Positions 1 to 8,085 of a stretch of DNA of 64,000 nucleotides are shown here, one piece after another; positions within the stretch are counted from its first letter, which is position 1, and each line of letters opens with the position of its first letter. This stretch comes from Pseudonocardia kunmingensis (GTDB lineage: Bacteria; Actinomycetota; Actinomycetes; Mycobacteriales; Pseudonocardiaceae). Under the pieces are notes generated by a model. The model was given only the letters and a program-made list of their open reading frames with translations, was not told the DNA's origin and did not search any database. The stretch spans positions 372,001-436,000 of the forward strand of contig NZ_VFPA01000006.1 in NCBI RefSeq assembly GCF_006716445.1. Reading direction: 5' to 3'. The translations under genes were made by a program, and so were the position numbers.

Positions 1-501
1 TACGTCGGGGTCTCGAACTACTCGCCCGAGCAGACCCGCGAGGCGGCGCGCGTCCTCGCCGGGCTCGGCACGCCGCTGCTGATCCACCAGCCCCGCTACT
101 CGATGCTCGACCGCTGGGTGGAGGACGGGCTGCTCGACGTGCTCGACGAGGTCGGTGCCGGCTCGATCGCCTACTCGCCGCTCGCCCAGGGCCTGCTGAC
201 CGACCGGTACCTCGACGGCGTCCCGCCCGACTCCCGCGCCGGTGGGGCGAGCCCCTTCCTGGCGGCGGAGGGCATCACCGCCGAGCGCCTCGCCGCCGTC
301 CGCGCGCTGAACGCCGTCGCGCAGGGCCGCGGCCAGACGCTGGCCCAGACGGCGATCGCCTGGGTGCTGCGGCGCGGGCGGATCACCTCCGCGCTGGTGG
401 GGGCGAGCAGCGTGCGGCAGCTGGAGGACACCGTCGCGGCCACCGCGAACCTCGACTTCACCGACGAGGAGCTCGCCGAGATCGAGCGCCATCTGCCCTG
501 A
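1..501 (+). CDS. Aldo/keto reductase, C-terminal part (YghZ-like)
   Basis: The frame is open from the first base, so the gene begins outside the window; about 166 C-terminal residues are present. Visible family marks are GVSNYSPEQ, the HQPRYSMLDRW strand, SIAYSPLAQGLLTDRYL and the NADPH-site segment GASSVRQLEDTV. The DRW and GLLTDRYL stretches resemble YghZ-type L-glyceraldehyde-3-phosphate reductases, NADPH-dependent detoxifiers of small aldehydes. The catalytic Tyr, Lys and His lie in the missing N-terminal half, so activity cannot be judged here. The next gene follows 62 bp downstream on the same strand. Confidence 0.85.
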   Translation, partial: YVGVSNYSPEQTREAARVLAGLGTPLLIHQPRYSMLDRWVEDGLLDVLDEVGAGSIAYSPLAQGLLTDRYLDGVPPDSRAGGASPFLAAEGITAERLAAVRALNAVAQGRGQTLAQTAIAWVLRRGRITSALVGASSVRQLEDTVAATANLDFTDEELAEIERHLP

Positions 502-563
502 TCTCGACCGGATCGGGCGTTCCCGACTGACGGGAACGGCTCGGGCGTCCTACGCTCCGCGGC

Positions 564-1184
564 ATGGCGCGGTACTTCGATGTCCACCCGGTCGACCCCC
601 AGCGACGCGCGATCGGGCAGGTGGCCTCGATCGTCCGCGACGGCGGCCTGATCGCCTATCCCACCGACTCCTGCTTCGCGCTGGGCTGCCAGCTCGGCGA
701 CCCGAAGGGGATCGAGCGGATCCGGGAGATCCGCCGGCTCGACGACAAGCACCACTTCACCCTCGTCTGCCGCGACTTCGCCCAGCTCGGGCAGTTCGTG
801 CAGATCAGCAACCGGGTGTTCCGCAGCGTGAAGGCCGCCACCCCCGGCCAGTACACGTTCATCCTCCCGGCCACGAAGGAGGTGCCGCGGCGGCTGCTGC
901 ACCCCAAGAAGAAGACCGTCGGCGTGCGCATCCCGCAGCACACGGCGGCCCAGGCGCTGCTCGCGGAGCTGGGCGAGCCGCTGCTGTCCTCCACCCTGCT
1001 GCTGCCCGACGAGCCCGAGCCGCTCACCCAGGGCTGGGAGATCAAGGAGCGGCTCGACACGGCGCTGGACGCGGTGCTCGACTCCGGCGACTGCGGCACC
1101 GAGCCCACTACGGTCGTCGACTTCTCCGGCCCCGAGCCCGAGATCGTCCGCAGGGGCGCGGGCGACCCCGGGCGGTTCGAGTAG
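564..1184 (+). CDS. yciO: YciO-type Sua5/YrdC/YwlC family protein
   Basis: A 206-residue single-domain protein of the Sua5/YrdC superfamily, whose best-known members (TsaC) make L-threonylcarbamoyl-AMP for tRNA t6A. The sequence follows the YciO branch along its length: N-terminal YFDVHPVDPQRRAIGQ, nucleotide-site AYPTDSCFALGC, then LVCRDF, TPGQYTFILPATKEVPRRLLHPKKK, VGVRIP and the C-terminal PTTVVDF. Length matches the family. The true cellular role of YciO proteins is less settled than that of TsaC. No operon partner is evident; the next gene converges on it 5 bp away. Confidence 0.9.
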   Translation: MARYFDVHPVDPQRRAIGQVASIVRDGGLIAYPTDSCFALGCQLGDPKGIERIREIRRLDDKHHFTLVCRDFAQLGQFVQISNRVFRSVKAATPGQYTFILPATKEVPRRLLHPKKKTVGVRIPQHTAAQALLAELGEPLLSSTLLLPDEPEPLTQGWEIKERLDTALDAVLDSGDCGTEPTTVVDFSGPEPEIVRRGAGDPGRFE

Positions 1185-1189
1185 CCGCG

Positions 1190-1492
1190 CTACCCGCCGG
1201 CCATCGCGCCCACCACCAGGAACGGCTCCCGGCCTGCCGCCACGGCGGCCGGCAGCAGCGCGTCCGGCTCGTCGTGGGAGAGGTCCTCCTCGCAGGCGAA
1301 GAACCGCACGAAGGCGCGCCGGCGCAGGGTCGTGTGGTCGCGGATGGTGCCGCGCAGGACGGGGTGGCGGGCCTCGAGCGCGTCGAGCACCGACCGCTGG
1401 GTGACCGGACCGCTGACCTCGAGCGCGACCTCGCCGTCCACCTGCGCGAGCTTGCGCAGGTGGGCCGGGAGCTTGACCCGTACCGCGTTCAC
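1190..1492 (-). CDS. MoaD/ThiS family ubiquitin-like protein
   Basis: A 100-residue beta-grasp protein starting with a GTG that overlaps the stop of the preceding BNR-repeat gene (GTGA overlap), so translation is probably coupled. It opens VNAVRVKLPAHLRKLAQ, shows the MoaD-like pattern of a short N-terminal strand then a helix (VLDALEARHPVLRG), and ends in Gly-Gly, the tail that is thiocarboxylated in sulfur-carrier proteins of this fold. MoaD donates sulfur to molybdopterin and ThiS to thiazole; no cofactor genes lie nearby, so the client pathway is unknown. An E1-like activating enzyme is not present in the window. Confidence 0.8.
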   Translation of the reverse strand: MNAVRVKLPAHLRKLAQVDGEVALEVSGPVTQRSVLDALEARHPVLRGTIRDHTTLRRRAFVRFFACEEDLSHDEPDALLPAAVAAGREPFLVVGAMAGG

Positions 1493-2604
1493 GGCAGCAT
1501 CTGGACCTGCACCGACAGCACCGCCGGCAGGTCCCGCACGATCGGTGCCCACGTGTCGCCCGCGTCGGGGGACGCGTACACCTGGCCGCCCGTGGTGCCG
1601 AAGTACACGCCGCACTCGTCGAGCCCGTCGACCGCCATCGCGTCGCGCAGGACGTTGACGTAGCAGTGCTGCTGCGGCAGTCCCGTCGTGAGCGGTTCCC
1701 ACTCGTGGCCGCCGGTGCGGCTGCGGAACACCCGCAGCCTGCCCTCGGGCGGGAAGTGCTCGGAGTCGCTGGTGATGGGCACGACGTAGACGGTGTCCGG
1801 CTCGTGGGCGTGCACCTCGATCGGGAACCCGAAGTCGGTGGGCAGGGCGTCGCCGATGTCGTACCAGTGCGCGCCCCCGTCGTCGCTGCGCATCACGTCC
1901 CAGTGCTTCTGCATGTACAACGTGTCCGGGCGGTCGGGATGCATCGCCAGGTTGTGGACGCAGTGGCCGACCTCGGCGTCGTCGTCGGGGATGCCCTCGG
2001 AGCGCAGCCCGCGGTTGGCCGGCTGCCACGTGCCGCCGTCGTCGTCGGTGCGGAAGACGCCCGCGGCGGAGATCGCCACGTGCATCCGGGCCGGGTCGCG
2101 CGGGTCGACGACGATCGTGTGCAGGCACATCCCGCCCGCTCCCGGCTGCCACTGCGACCCCGAGCCGTGCTCGCGCAACCCGCGCAGCTCCTGCCAGGAG
2201 GAACCGCCGTCGGTGCTGCGGAACAGCGCCGCGTCCTCGACGCCGGCCAGCACGGTGTCCGGGTCGGTGGCCGACGGCTCGAGGTGCCACACCCGCGCGA
2301 ACTCCCAGGGGTGCGGCGTGCCGTCGTACCACTGGTGCGTGCCGGGCACGCCGGCGTAGGCGAACTCGTTGCCCACCGGTGCCCAGGTCGCGCCGCCGTC
2401 GTCCGAACGCTGGATGATCTGCCCGAACCAGCCTCCCGACTGCGAGGCGTAGAGCCGCTCGGGCGCGGCGGGGGAGCCGGCCACGTGGTAGACCTCCCAG
2501 CCCGCGAAGTGCGGGCCCTGCACCTCCCAGCGGTCCCGCTTCCCGTCGGCGGTCAGCACGAACGCGCCCTTGCGCGTGCCCACCAGTACTCGTACCGCTG
2601 TCAC
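1489..2604 (-). CDS. BNR/Asp-box repeat (sialidase-fold) protein
   Basis: A 371-residue predicted beta-propeller. I chose GTG at 2604 because an excellent ribosome site (GAGGAGG, 6 nt upstream) precedes it and homologous-looking sequence starts there (VTAVRVLVGTRKGAF). Six Asp-box-like motifs of the S-x-D-x-G-x-T-W type are visible: RSDDGGATW, RSTDGGSSW, RTDDDGGTW, RSDDGGAHW, RSRTGGHEW and SPDAGDTW. Asp boxes are structural, and the sialidase Arg triad is not obvious, so glycosidase activity should not be assumed. There is no signal peptide, suggesting a cytosolic protein. It is followed by a coupled MoaD-like gene. Confidence 0.8.
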   Translation of the reverse strand: MTAVRVLVGTRKGAFVLTADGKRDRWEVQGPHFAGWEVYHVAGSPAAPERLYASQSGGWFGQIIQRSDDGGATWAPVGNEFAYAGVPGTHQWYDGTPHPWEFARVWHLEPSATDPDTVLAGVEDAALFRSTDGGSSWQELRGLREHGSGSQWQPGAGGMCLHTIVVDPRDPARMHVAISAAGVFRTDDDGGTWQPANRGLRSEGIPDDDAEVGHCVHNLAMHPDRPDTLYMQKHWDVMRSDDGGAHWYDIGDALPTDFGFPIEVHAHEPDTVYVVPITSDSEHFPPEGRLRVFRSRTGGHEWEPLTTGLPQQHCYVNVLRDAMAVDGLDECGVYFGTTGGQVYASPDAGDTWAPIVRDLPAVLSVQVQMLP

Positions 2605-3003
2605 GGCCGTCCTCCTCGCACCCGTCGTTCGCGTCACCGCCGGACCTCCTCGCGCGTCCGGCGCAGACTGGTGACTCCCGTCGGCGCCGGGATTCATCGG
2701 TCGGGGCGCCCCGATATCAGTTGACCGCCGCAGAGCGGCCGCTCGCCTCGCGAGGCGTAGTCGGAGGGCACCTGAATGGGCTACGGTGCGTGACGTCCGG
2801 CGCTGGTCAGGAGCCGTGGAGGCCGCCCGTCGCAGGAAGGCGCGCCCTGAGCGCACTCTCCGGCGTGGCGGCCGGACAAGGCTCGTCGCGAGGTAGCGTC
2901 GCCTCGCCAGGACATCCGGCAGCGTTGCCCGGGCGTGATCGACGTCACGTCCGGCGGCGCGGGAGCCGGCGCGACCGCATCGACCGTGCGAGAGGACCGA
3001 CTG
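2605..3003. other. Intergenic region between divergent genes with two short palindromes
   Basis: About 400 bp without a convincing gene, lying between the starts of the BNR-repeat gene (-) and the kinase-like gene (+), so both promoters should be here. Two perfect 14-bp palindromes are visible, TCGGGGCGCCCCGA at 2701-2714 and CGCCTCGCGAGGCG at 2744-2757, and a TTGACC hexamer at 2721 without a clear -10. The palindromes could be operators or incidental in such GC-rich DNA. Confidence 0.4.
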
Positions 3004-4566
3004 GTGGGCGACAGAGGCTACGAGGGAGACTCGGGCTACCTCGCGCACCTCGGCGCCGCTGCGCGCTCCGACCGCTGGGAGCCCGGCGGCGGGGCCCTCG
3101 AACCCCGGGACGTCGATCCCCGGGACGTCGATCCCCGGGACGCCGACGCCCGCGACGTCGACCGCCGGGGTGGCGACCGGTGGGACGCCGAGCGCCCCGC
3201 TCCCGTCCCCGCACCGCGCGCGCAGGTCGAGGAGGACCCCACCGCGGGTGTCGCCCGACGCCTCCAGGACCGCCTCGACCAGCACCTCCGGCTCCTGGAG
3301 CGGCTGCAGGCCGACGGGGTGCCCGGGCTGGCCGAGCTACAGGACGACGTCCGCCTGATGCGCCGCGACACCGCGAGCGTGCTGCTGCTCAGCGGGGCCG
3401 AACCCGTGGTGCGGGACGGCGGTCCACGGCGCCTCGGGGAGCTGCTCGCCGATGCGGTCGCCTCGGCGGACGAGCCGCGCCTCGTCGAGGTCCGGCCCGG
3501 TCCCGCCGCCCTCGTCGCGCCCGGTGCCGCCGCCGAGCTGCTGCAGGTGCTGGCGGAGCTCGTGACCCACGCCGCCGCCGCGCACGCGGGGGCCCGGCTC
3601 GAGCTGGCCGCGCGGGTGGACGAGGGTTTCGACGGCCGCGGGGTCACCGTCGACGTCGTGGCCGATGCGGAGGCGCGGCACGAGCCCGACACCACCGGTG
3701 CGCGCCGGGCCGCCGCGGCGGCCGCGCAGCTCGCCCGCAACTCCCGCGCGGGCGTCACGCTGCGTCACCTCGCGGACACCCCCTCGCCCGGGTCCGGCCT
3801 CGTCGCGAGCGTGCACTGCCCGCCCGCCGCGGTCACCGTGCAGGAGGAGCCCACCCCGCCCCGTCGGCCGGGGCCGGCGTTGCCGCAGCTGCCGGCGGAG
3901 CTCACCGGTGCGGGTATCGGTCCGTCCTACCTCGCTGCGGCGCGGGCCGCGGAGAGCCCGTACAGCGCCACGAACGGCGCCACGAACGGCGCCACGAACG
4001 GCAGCGCGAACGGGTCGGCGAACGGCGCGCTGAACGGCAGCGCGAACGGCGCCACCCACGGCGGGGCGAACGGCGCGGCCGCCAGGCCGACGCTGTCGTT
4101 CGACGAGTCACCGGCCTACTCGCCGTCCTCCTCGTCCCGGGTCGACGAGCTGTTCGGTCCACTGCTCGACCTCCCGCTGGAACCGATCGACGACCGCTAC
4201 GCCACCCCGATCTTCGAGGCGATCGCGTCCGCCTGGTTCAAGGAGGGCGAGGAGGAGGGCGGCGCGGCCGCGCGGCCCGGATCGGGCCCGCTGGACTGGG
4301 AGACCCCGCAGGACGACGAGTGGCGGGAGGCCGCGGCCAGGGCGGCGCGCCCCGAGCCCACGCCCACGACGTCCAGCGGGCTGCCCCGCCGCCGGCCGGG
4401 CGACCAGCTGGTGCCGCCGCCGCGCACCACCGAATCCCCGAGCAGCGGCCCCGCGGAGCGCGTGCCCGACCGCGTCCGCGACCGGCTCAGCACCTACCAG
4501 CGCGGGCTGCGCGAGGGTCGCCACCGCGCCGAGGGCGAAGGACTGCCGGAGCACGAGGACTGGTGA
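3004..4566 (+). CDS. Conservon-type histidine-kinase-like protein lacking a sensor
   Basis: I chose GTG at 3004, which has an AGAGGA ribosome site 7 nt upstream; GTG at 2935 is an alternative without one. The 520-residue product resembles the cytoplasmic half of nitrate/nitrite-sensing (CvnA-like) actinobacterial kinases: a coiled segment (LDQHLRLLERLQADGVPGL then RRDTASVLLLSGAEP), a worn ATPase-like region to about residue 260, and the C-terminal TPIFEAIASAWF signature near residue 400. The sensor, membrane segments and the dimerisation His are not visible. Oddities are an N-terminal RDVDPRDVDPRDAD repeat and an Asn-Gly-rich run around residues 321-358. It is probably a non-kinase signalling relic or scaffold; roadblock/DUF742/GTPase conservon partners are absent. 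Confidence 0.6.
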   Translation: MGDRGYEGDSGYLAHLGAAARSDRWEPGGGALEPRDVDPRDVDPRDADARDVDRRGGDRWDAERPAPVPAPRAQVEEDPTAGVARRLQDRLDQHLRLLERLQADGVPGLAELQDDVRLMRRDTASVLLLSGAEPVVRDGGPRRLGELLADAVASADEPRLVEVRPGPAALVAPGAAAELLQVLAELVTHAAAAHAGARLELAARVDEGFDGRGVTVDVVADAEARHEPDTTGARRAAAAAAQLARNSRAGVTLRHLADTPSPGSGLVASVHCPPAAVTVQEEPTPPRRPGPALPQLPAELTGAGIGPSYLAAARAAESPYSATNGATNGATNGSANGSANGALNGSANGATHGGANGAAARPTLSFDESPAYSPSSSSRVDELFGPLLDLPLEPIDDRYATPIFEAIASAWFKEGEEEGGAAARPGSGPLDWETPQDDEWREAAARAARPEPTPTTSSGLPRRRPGDQLVPPPRTTESPSSGPAERVPDRVRDRLSTYQRGLREGRHRAEGEGLPEHEDW

Positions 4567-4604
4567 TCCGCCCGGCTGTCGGGGGAACGTGACAGGGTGC
4601 GGGT

Positions 4605-5819
4605 ATGTGCTCTGATGTGTCCTACGACGTGCAGGCGGTCCGCAGCCACTTCCCCGCGTTGACGGCCGGCTACGCGCACTTCGACGGGCCCGGCGGGTCC
4701 CAGGTCCCCAGCGCGGTCGCCGAGGCCGTGGCGGCGACCCTCGTGTCGCCGCTGGCGAACCGGGGCCGCATCACCGCTGCCGAGCGCACCGCGGACGACA
4801 TCGTCGTGTCGGCGCGTCGCGCCGTGGCCGACCTGCTCGGCGCGGACCCGGCCGGTGTCGTGTTCGGACGCAGCATGACCCAGCTGACCTACGACGCCGC
4901 CCGCACGCTCGCGGCCACGTGGGAGCCCGGCGACGAGGTCGTCGTCACCTCCCTCGACCACGACGCCAACATCCGTCCCTGGGTGCAGGCCGCGGAGGCG
5001 GTCGGGGCGCGGGTGCGCTGGGCGGAGTTCGACCCGGCCACCGCCGAGCTCGCCGCCGAGGACGTCGCGGCCGTGCTCTCACCGCGCACCCGGCTCGTGG
5101 CGGTCACGGCGGCCTCGAACCTGCTCGGCACCTGCCCGCCGGTGCGGGCGATCACCGACCTGGCGCACGAGGCCGGCGCGCTGGCCTACGTCGACGGCGT
5201 CCACGCCACCGCCCACCAGCCCGTGCACCTGGAGGCGCTCGGCGCCGACTTCTACGTCTGCTCGCCCTACAAGTTCCTGGGCCCGCACTGCGGGGTGCTC
5301 GCCGCCTCGTCCGCGCTGCTGGAGCGGCTGCACCCGCAGAAGCTGCTGCCCTCCACCGACGTCGTGCCGGAGCGGTTCGAGCTCGGCACCCTGCCCTACG
5401 AGCTGCTGGCGGGCACCACGGCCGCCGTCGACTTCCTGGCCGCGCTGGGCGGCCCGGCGGGCGAACGGCGTGAGCGGCTCGTGCGCGCACTGGGCGTGAT
5501 CGGCGCCTACGAGGACCGGCTGCGGGAGCGCATCGAGGAGGGACTCGCCCGGATGCCCGGTGTCACCGTGCACTCGCGGGCGGCGCACCGCACACCCACG
5601 CTGCTCGTGTCGTTCGCCGACCGGGAGCCCGCCGGCGCCTACGCGTTCCTCGCCGAGCGCGGGGTGCACGCCCCGGCGGGCTCGTTCTACGCGATCGAGG
5701 CGTCGCGCCGGCTGGGCTTCGGCGACGCCGGGGCGTTGCGGATCGGCCTGGCGCCCTACGTCGACGACGCGGACGTCGACCGGCTGCTCGACGGGCTAGA
5801 GGAGTTCCTGCGGGCCTAG
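4605..5819 (+). CDS. Cysteine desulfurase-like aminotransferase class V protein
   Basis: A 404-residue fold-type I PLP enzyme. The PLP lysine is K223 in SPYKFLGPH, and TSLDHDANIRPW and YVDGVHATAH are cofactor-pocket segments. It matches the cysteine-desulfurase-like subfamily that opens with VRSHFPAL and FDGPGGSQVP. The loop that carries the persulfide-forming Cys in IscS/SufS reads VHAPAGSFYAIEA, with no Cys, so classical desulfurase activity is doubtful. The two Cys residues seen (CSD at the N-terminus and the CSPYK segment) are elsewhere. The substrate is unknown. It ends just ahead of a hairpin shared with a convergent sigma-factor gene. Confidence 0.85.
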   Translation: MCSDVSYDVQAVRSHFPALTAGYAHFDGPGGSQVPSAVAEAVAATLVSPLANRGRITAAERTADDIVVSARRAVADLLGADPAGVVFGRSMTQLTYDAARTLAATWEPGDEVVVTSLDHDANIRPWVQAAEAVGARVRWAEFDPATAELAAEDVAAVLSPRTRLVAVTAASNLLGTCPPVRAITDLAHEAGALAYVDGVHATAHQPVHLEALGADFYVCSPYKFLGPHCGVLAASSALLERLHPQKLLPSTDVVPERFELGTLPYELLAGTTAAVDFLAALGGPAGERRERLVRALGVIGAYEDRLRERIEEGLARMPGVTVHSRAAHRTPTLLVSFADREPAGAYAFLAERGVHAPAGSFYAIEASRRLGFGDAGALRIGLAPYVDDADVDRLLDGLEEFLRA

Positions 5820-5836
5820 TGCCCGCCCGTCCAGAT

Positions 5837-5885
5837 GACGAACGGCACTTTCGTCGGCTAGGTAGCGACGAGAGTGCCGTTCGTC
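5837..5885. terminator. Family A hairpin, copy 1 (bidirectional terminator-like)
   Basis: Arms 5837-5856 and 5866-5885 match at 19 of 20 positions (GACGAACGGCAC... and its complement) around a 9-nt loop. It lies between two convergent genes (stops at 5819 and 5909), the position expected of a bidirectional terminator. Near-identical copies occur at 27372-27420 and 42815-42863, so it is a dispersed repeat as well. There is no U-tract. Confidence 0.75.
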
Positions 5886-5908
5886 CGGGTGGGAGAGAAC
5901 CTCCGGTA

Positions 5909-6580
5909 CTACGCCACGAACGCCGGGTCGAGGCGTTCGCGCAGGCGGCGCAGCCCGTCCGAGGTGTAGCGCTTGACCGCACCGGTCGACAGCTGCATCA
6001 CCTCGGCCGTCTCGGCCACGCTCAGCTGCCACTGCATGCGGATGACGACGGCCTCCCGCTCGCGGGGGGCGAGCGCGGCGAGGGCGTCGCGGAGCAGGTG
6101 GGCGTCGGCGACCTGGGTGGAGACGTCGACCGGCGCGCTGGGTGCCTCGTTCTCGCGGTCGGGATCGTCCATGCTGACGTCGGCGCGGGCCGGGATGACC
6201 TCCCGGAGCTCGCGGTTGATCTCGTTGCAGACCGCGGTGAGCACGTAGGCCTGCATGTTCGTGATCTCCGGCGGGTCGCCCTGCTGCCGGCGCAGGATCT
6301 TCTCGAACGCCCGCTGCACGACGTCCTCGGCGCGGCCTGCGTCGCCGACCTTGCGCGTGGCGTAGCGGACCATCGCGGGGGAGCGTTCGCGGTAGGCGGC
6401 GGCGAGCCGCTCGGCGAACGCGGCGCCGTCGACCCGCGAGACGCGCCCGATGCGGGAGCGCCCGGGCGGCGCCATGCCCAGGACGGTGCCCTCGCCCCGC
6501 TCGGCCGCGGAGCGCAGCAGCCGGGTCAGCAGCGGGAACTCCTCGACCAGGTCGCTCGCCCCGCCGCCCCCCACGCTCAT
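5909..6580 (-). CDS. ECF-type RNA polymerase sigma factor
   Basis: A 223-residue sigma-70 family protein. Region 2 runs through MVRYATRKVGDAGRAEDVVQRAFEKILRR; region 4 is LAPREREAVVIRMQWQLSVAETAEVMQLSTGAVKRYTSDGLRRLRERL, a clear helix-turn-helix. An N-terminal extension of about 70 residues precedes region 2. ATG at 6580 was chosen; an in-frame ATG at 6589 is also possible. No anti-sigma gene is adjacent, unusual for the class, so it may be controlled by abundance or by a distant partner. Upstream, on the other strand, lies a truncated alanine dehydrogenase. Confidence 0.88.
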   Translation of the reverse strand: MSVGGGGASDLVEEFPLLTRLLRSAAERGEGTVLGMAPPGRSRIGRVSRVDGAAFAERLAAAYRERSPAMVRYATRKVGDAGRAEDVVQRAFEKILRRQQGDPPEITNMQAYVLTAVCNEINRELREVIPARADVSMDDPDRENEAPSAPVDVSTQVADAHLLRDALAALAPREREAVVIRMQWQLSVAETAEVMQLSTGAVKRYTSDGLRRLRERLDPAFVA

Positions 6581-6634
6581 GGGCCTCATCCTAAGGGCAG
6601 CGGCCGACCGGTCCGCGCAGGTCGGTGCGGGGGC

Positions 6635-6943
6635 GACCAGGGTGGCTGCTTCGCCGACCCCCGCCCCACGACGCACGCGGACCCGACCTACCCGGTGCAC
6701 GGGTCGGTCTTCTACTGCGTGGCCAACATGCCCGGCGCGGTGCCGCACACGTCGACCCGGGCGCTGACCAACGCGACCCTGCCCTCCGTGCTGCGGCTGG
6801 CCGAGCTCGGCTGGGCCGAGGCGGTGGCGGGTGACCCGGCGCTCGCCGCGGGGCTGTCCACCCACGCCGGCGCGCTCACGAACCTGCAGGTGGCCCACGA
6901 CCTGGGCCTGCCCTACTCCGAGCCGCCCGCCCTCGTCGCCTGA
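6635..6943 (+). pseudogene. ald: Alanine dehydrogenase, C-terminal remnant
   Basis: About 102 residues collinear with the end of alanine dehydrogenase, starting at DQGGCFADPRPTTH and continuing through VHGSVFYCVANMPGAVPHTST, RALTNATLPSVL and STHAGALTN to a stop. The full enzyme is about 370 residues; the NAD domain and catalytic Lys/His are missing, and no start codon or ribosome site fits the remnant. The preceding bases belong to the promoter side of the divergent sigma factor gene, so a deletion probably joined the two. The retained sequence is well conserved, suggesting a fairly recent loss. Confidence 0.8.
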
Positions 6944-7032
6944 GTGAACGCACCCCCACCGGGGGTGTACTCCGTCCGGACGTGTGGTGGAGGCCGCGCG
7001 CGGGGGCGGCGGGCGGCACATAGGGTTCCGCC

Positions 7033-8079
7033 GTGAACGACTGGTGGGTCCTCGCACTCGCGGCCCTGCCCGTGCTGGGGCTCGTCGTGGGCGTCGTGCT
7101 CCGTGGGCGGCTGCGCTCCGCCGACCCGGACACGCTCGGGGCCGAGCCGGAGGACCGGCCGCTGGCCGCCGTCGTCGCCAACCCCACGAAGATCGAACCG
7201 GGCACGCGGCAGCGCATCGTCGCGGTGTGCACCGGGCTCGGCTGGGCCGAGCCGCTCTGGCTCGAGACCACGGTGGAGGACCCCGGCACCGGCCAGGCCC
7301 GGCTCGCCGTGGAGCGGGGTGCCGACGTCGTGCTGGCCTGCGGCGGGGACGGCACCGTCCGGTCGGTGGCCGAGGCGCTGGCGGGCACGGGCGTCGCGAT
7401 GGGCCTGGTGCCGGCGGGCACGGGCAACCTGCTCGCCCGCACACTGGGTACCCCGGACAACGTGCCGCTGGCCGCCCGCCTCGCGCTCACCGGGGACGAC
7501 CGCGCGATCGACGTCGGGCGGATCCGGATCGACGGCACGGAGGAGGAGCGGGTGTTCCTCGTGATGGCCGGCACCGGGTTCGACGCCGCGATCATGGAGA
7601 CCACCCCCGAGGCGTTGAAGGTCCGGGTGGGGCCGCTCGCCTACGTGATCTCCGGACTGCGCGCGATGCGCGGCCGGCGGGTGCGCGTCACGCTCGCCCT
7701 CGACGACGACCCGCCCCTGCGCCGCCGCACGCGCACCGTGGTGGTCGGCAACAGCGGCACGCTCCTGGGCGGGCTCGTCCTGATGCCGCGCGCCACGATC
7801 GACGACGGGGTCCTCGACGTGGTCAGCATCGCCCCGAGCACCCTGGTCGGCTGGATCGCGGTCGCGCTGCGGGTGATCACCCGGCGGCGGGGTGGCCACG
7901 AGCGCGTCGAGCACTGGCAGGCGCGCTCGATCCGGGTCCGGACCGAGGCGCCGCAACCGTGCCAGGTCGACGGCGACCCGGTGGGTGACGCGCAGGAGCT
8001 CGCGATCCGCGTGGATCCCCGGGCGCTGCTGGTGCGCGTCCCGACCCATCCACCGGCCGACGCACCGGATCCGGGGTAG
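7033..8079 (+). CDS. Diacylglycerol kinase/YegS-BmrU family lipid kinase-like protein
   Basis: A 348-residue protein with an N-terminal membrane segment (WWVLALAALPVLGLVVGVVL) then a DAGK catalytic domain: AAVVANPTK, the nucleotide-site LACGGDGTVRSVAEAL and VPAGTGNLLARTL, then FDAAIMETTPEALK and GNSGTLLGGLVLMPRATIDDG. These are the GGDGT and PxGTxN motifs of the family, which phosphorylates diacylglycerol or related lipids at the inner membrane. The exact lipid cannot be told. The start is a GTG at 7033. The cobF gene follows after 6 bp, perhaps in one transcript. Confidence 0.88.
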   Translation: MNDWWVLALAALPVLGLVVGVVLRGRLRSADPDTLGAEPEDRPLAAVVANPTKIEPGTRQRIVAVCTGLGWAEPLWLETTVEDPGTGQARLAVERGADVVLACGGDGTVRSVAEALAGTGVAMGLVPAGTGNLLARTLGTPDNVPLAARLALTGDDRAIDVGRIRIDGTEEERVFLVMAGTGFDAAIMETTPEALKVRVGPLAYVISGLRAMRGRRVRVTLALDDDPPLRRRTRTVVVGNSGTLLGGLVLMPRATIDDGVLDVVSIAPSTLVGWIAVALRVITRRRGGHERVEHWQARSIRVRTEAPQPCQVDGDPVGDAQELAIRVDPRALLVRVPTHPPADAPDPG

Positions 8080-8085
8080 GCGGGC

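Noticed and set aside
1489..2604. Exo-alpha-sialidase
   Set aside because: Asp boxes occur in many propellers; the catalytic Arg triad and a signal peptide were not found.
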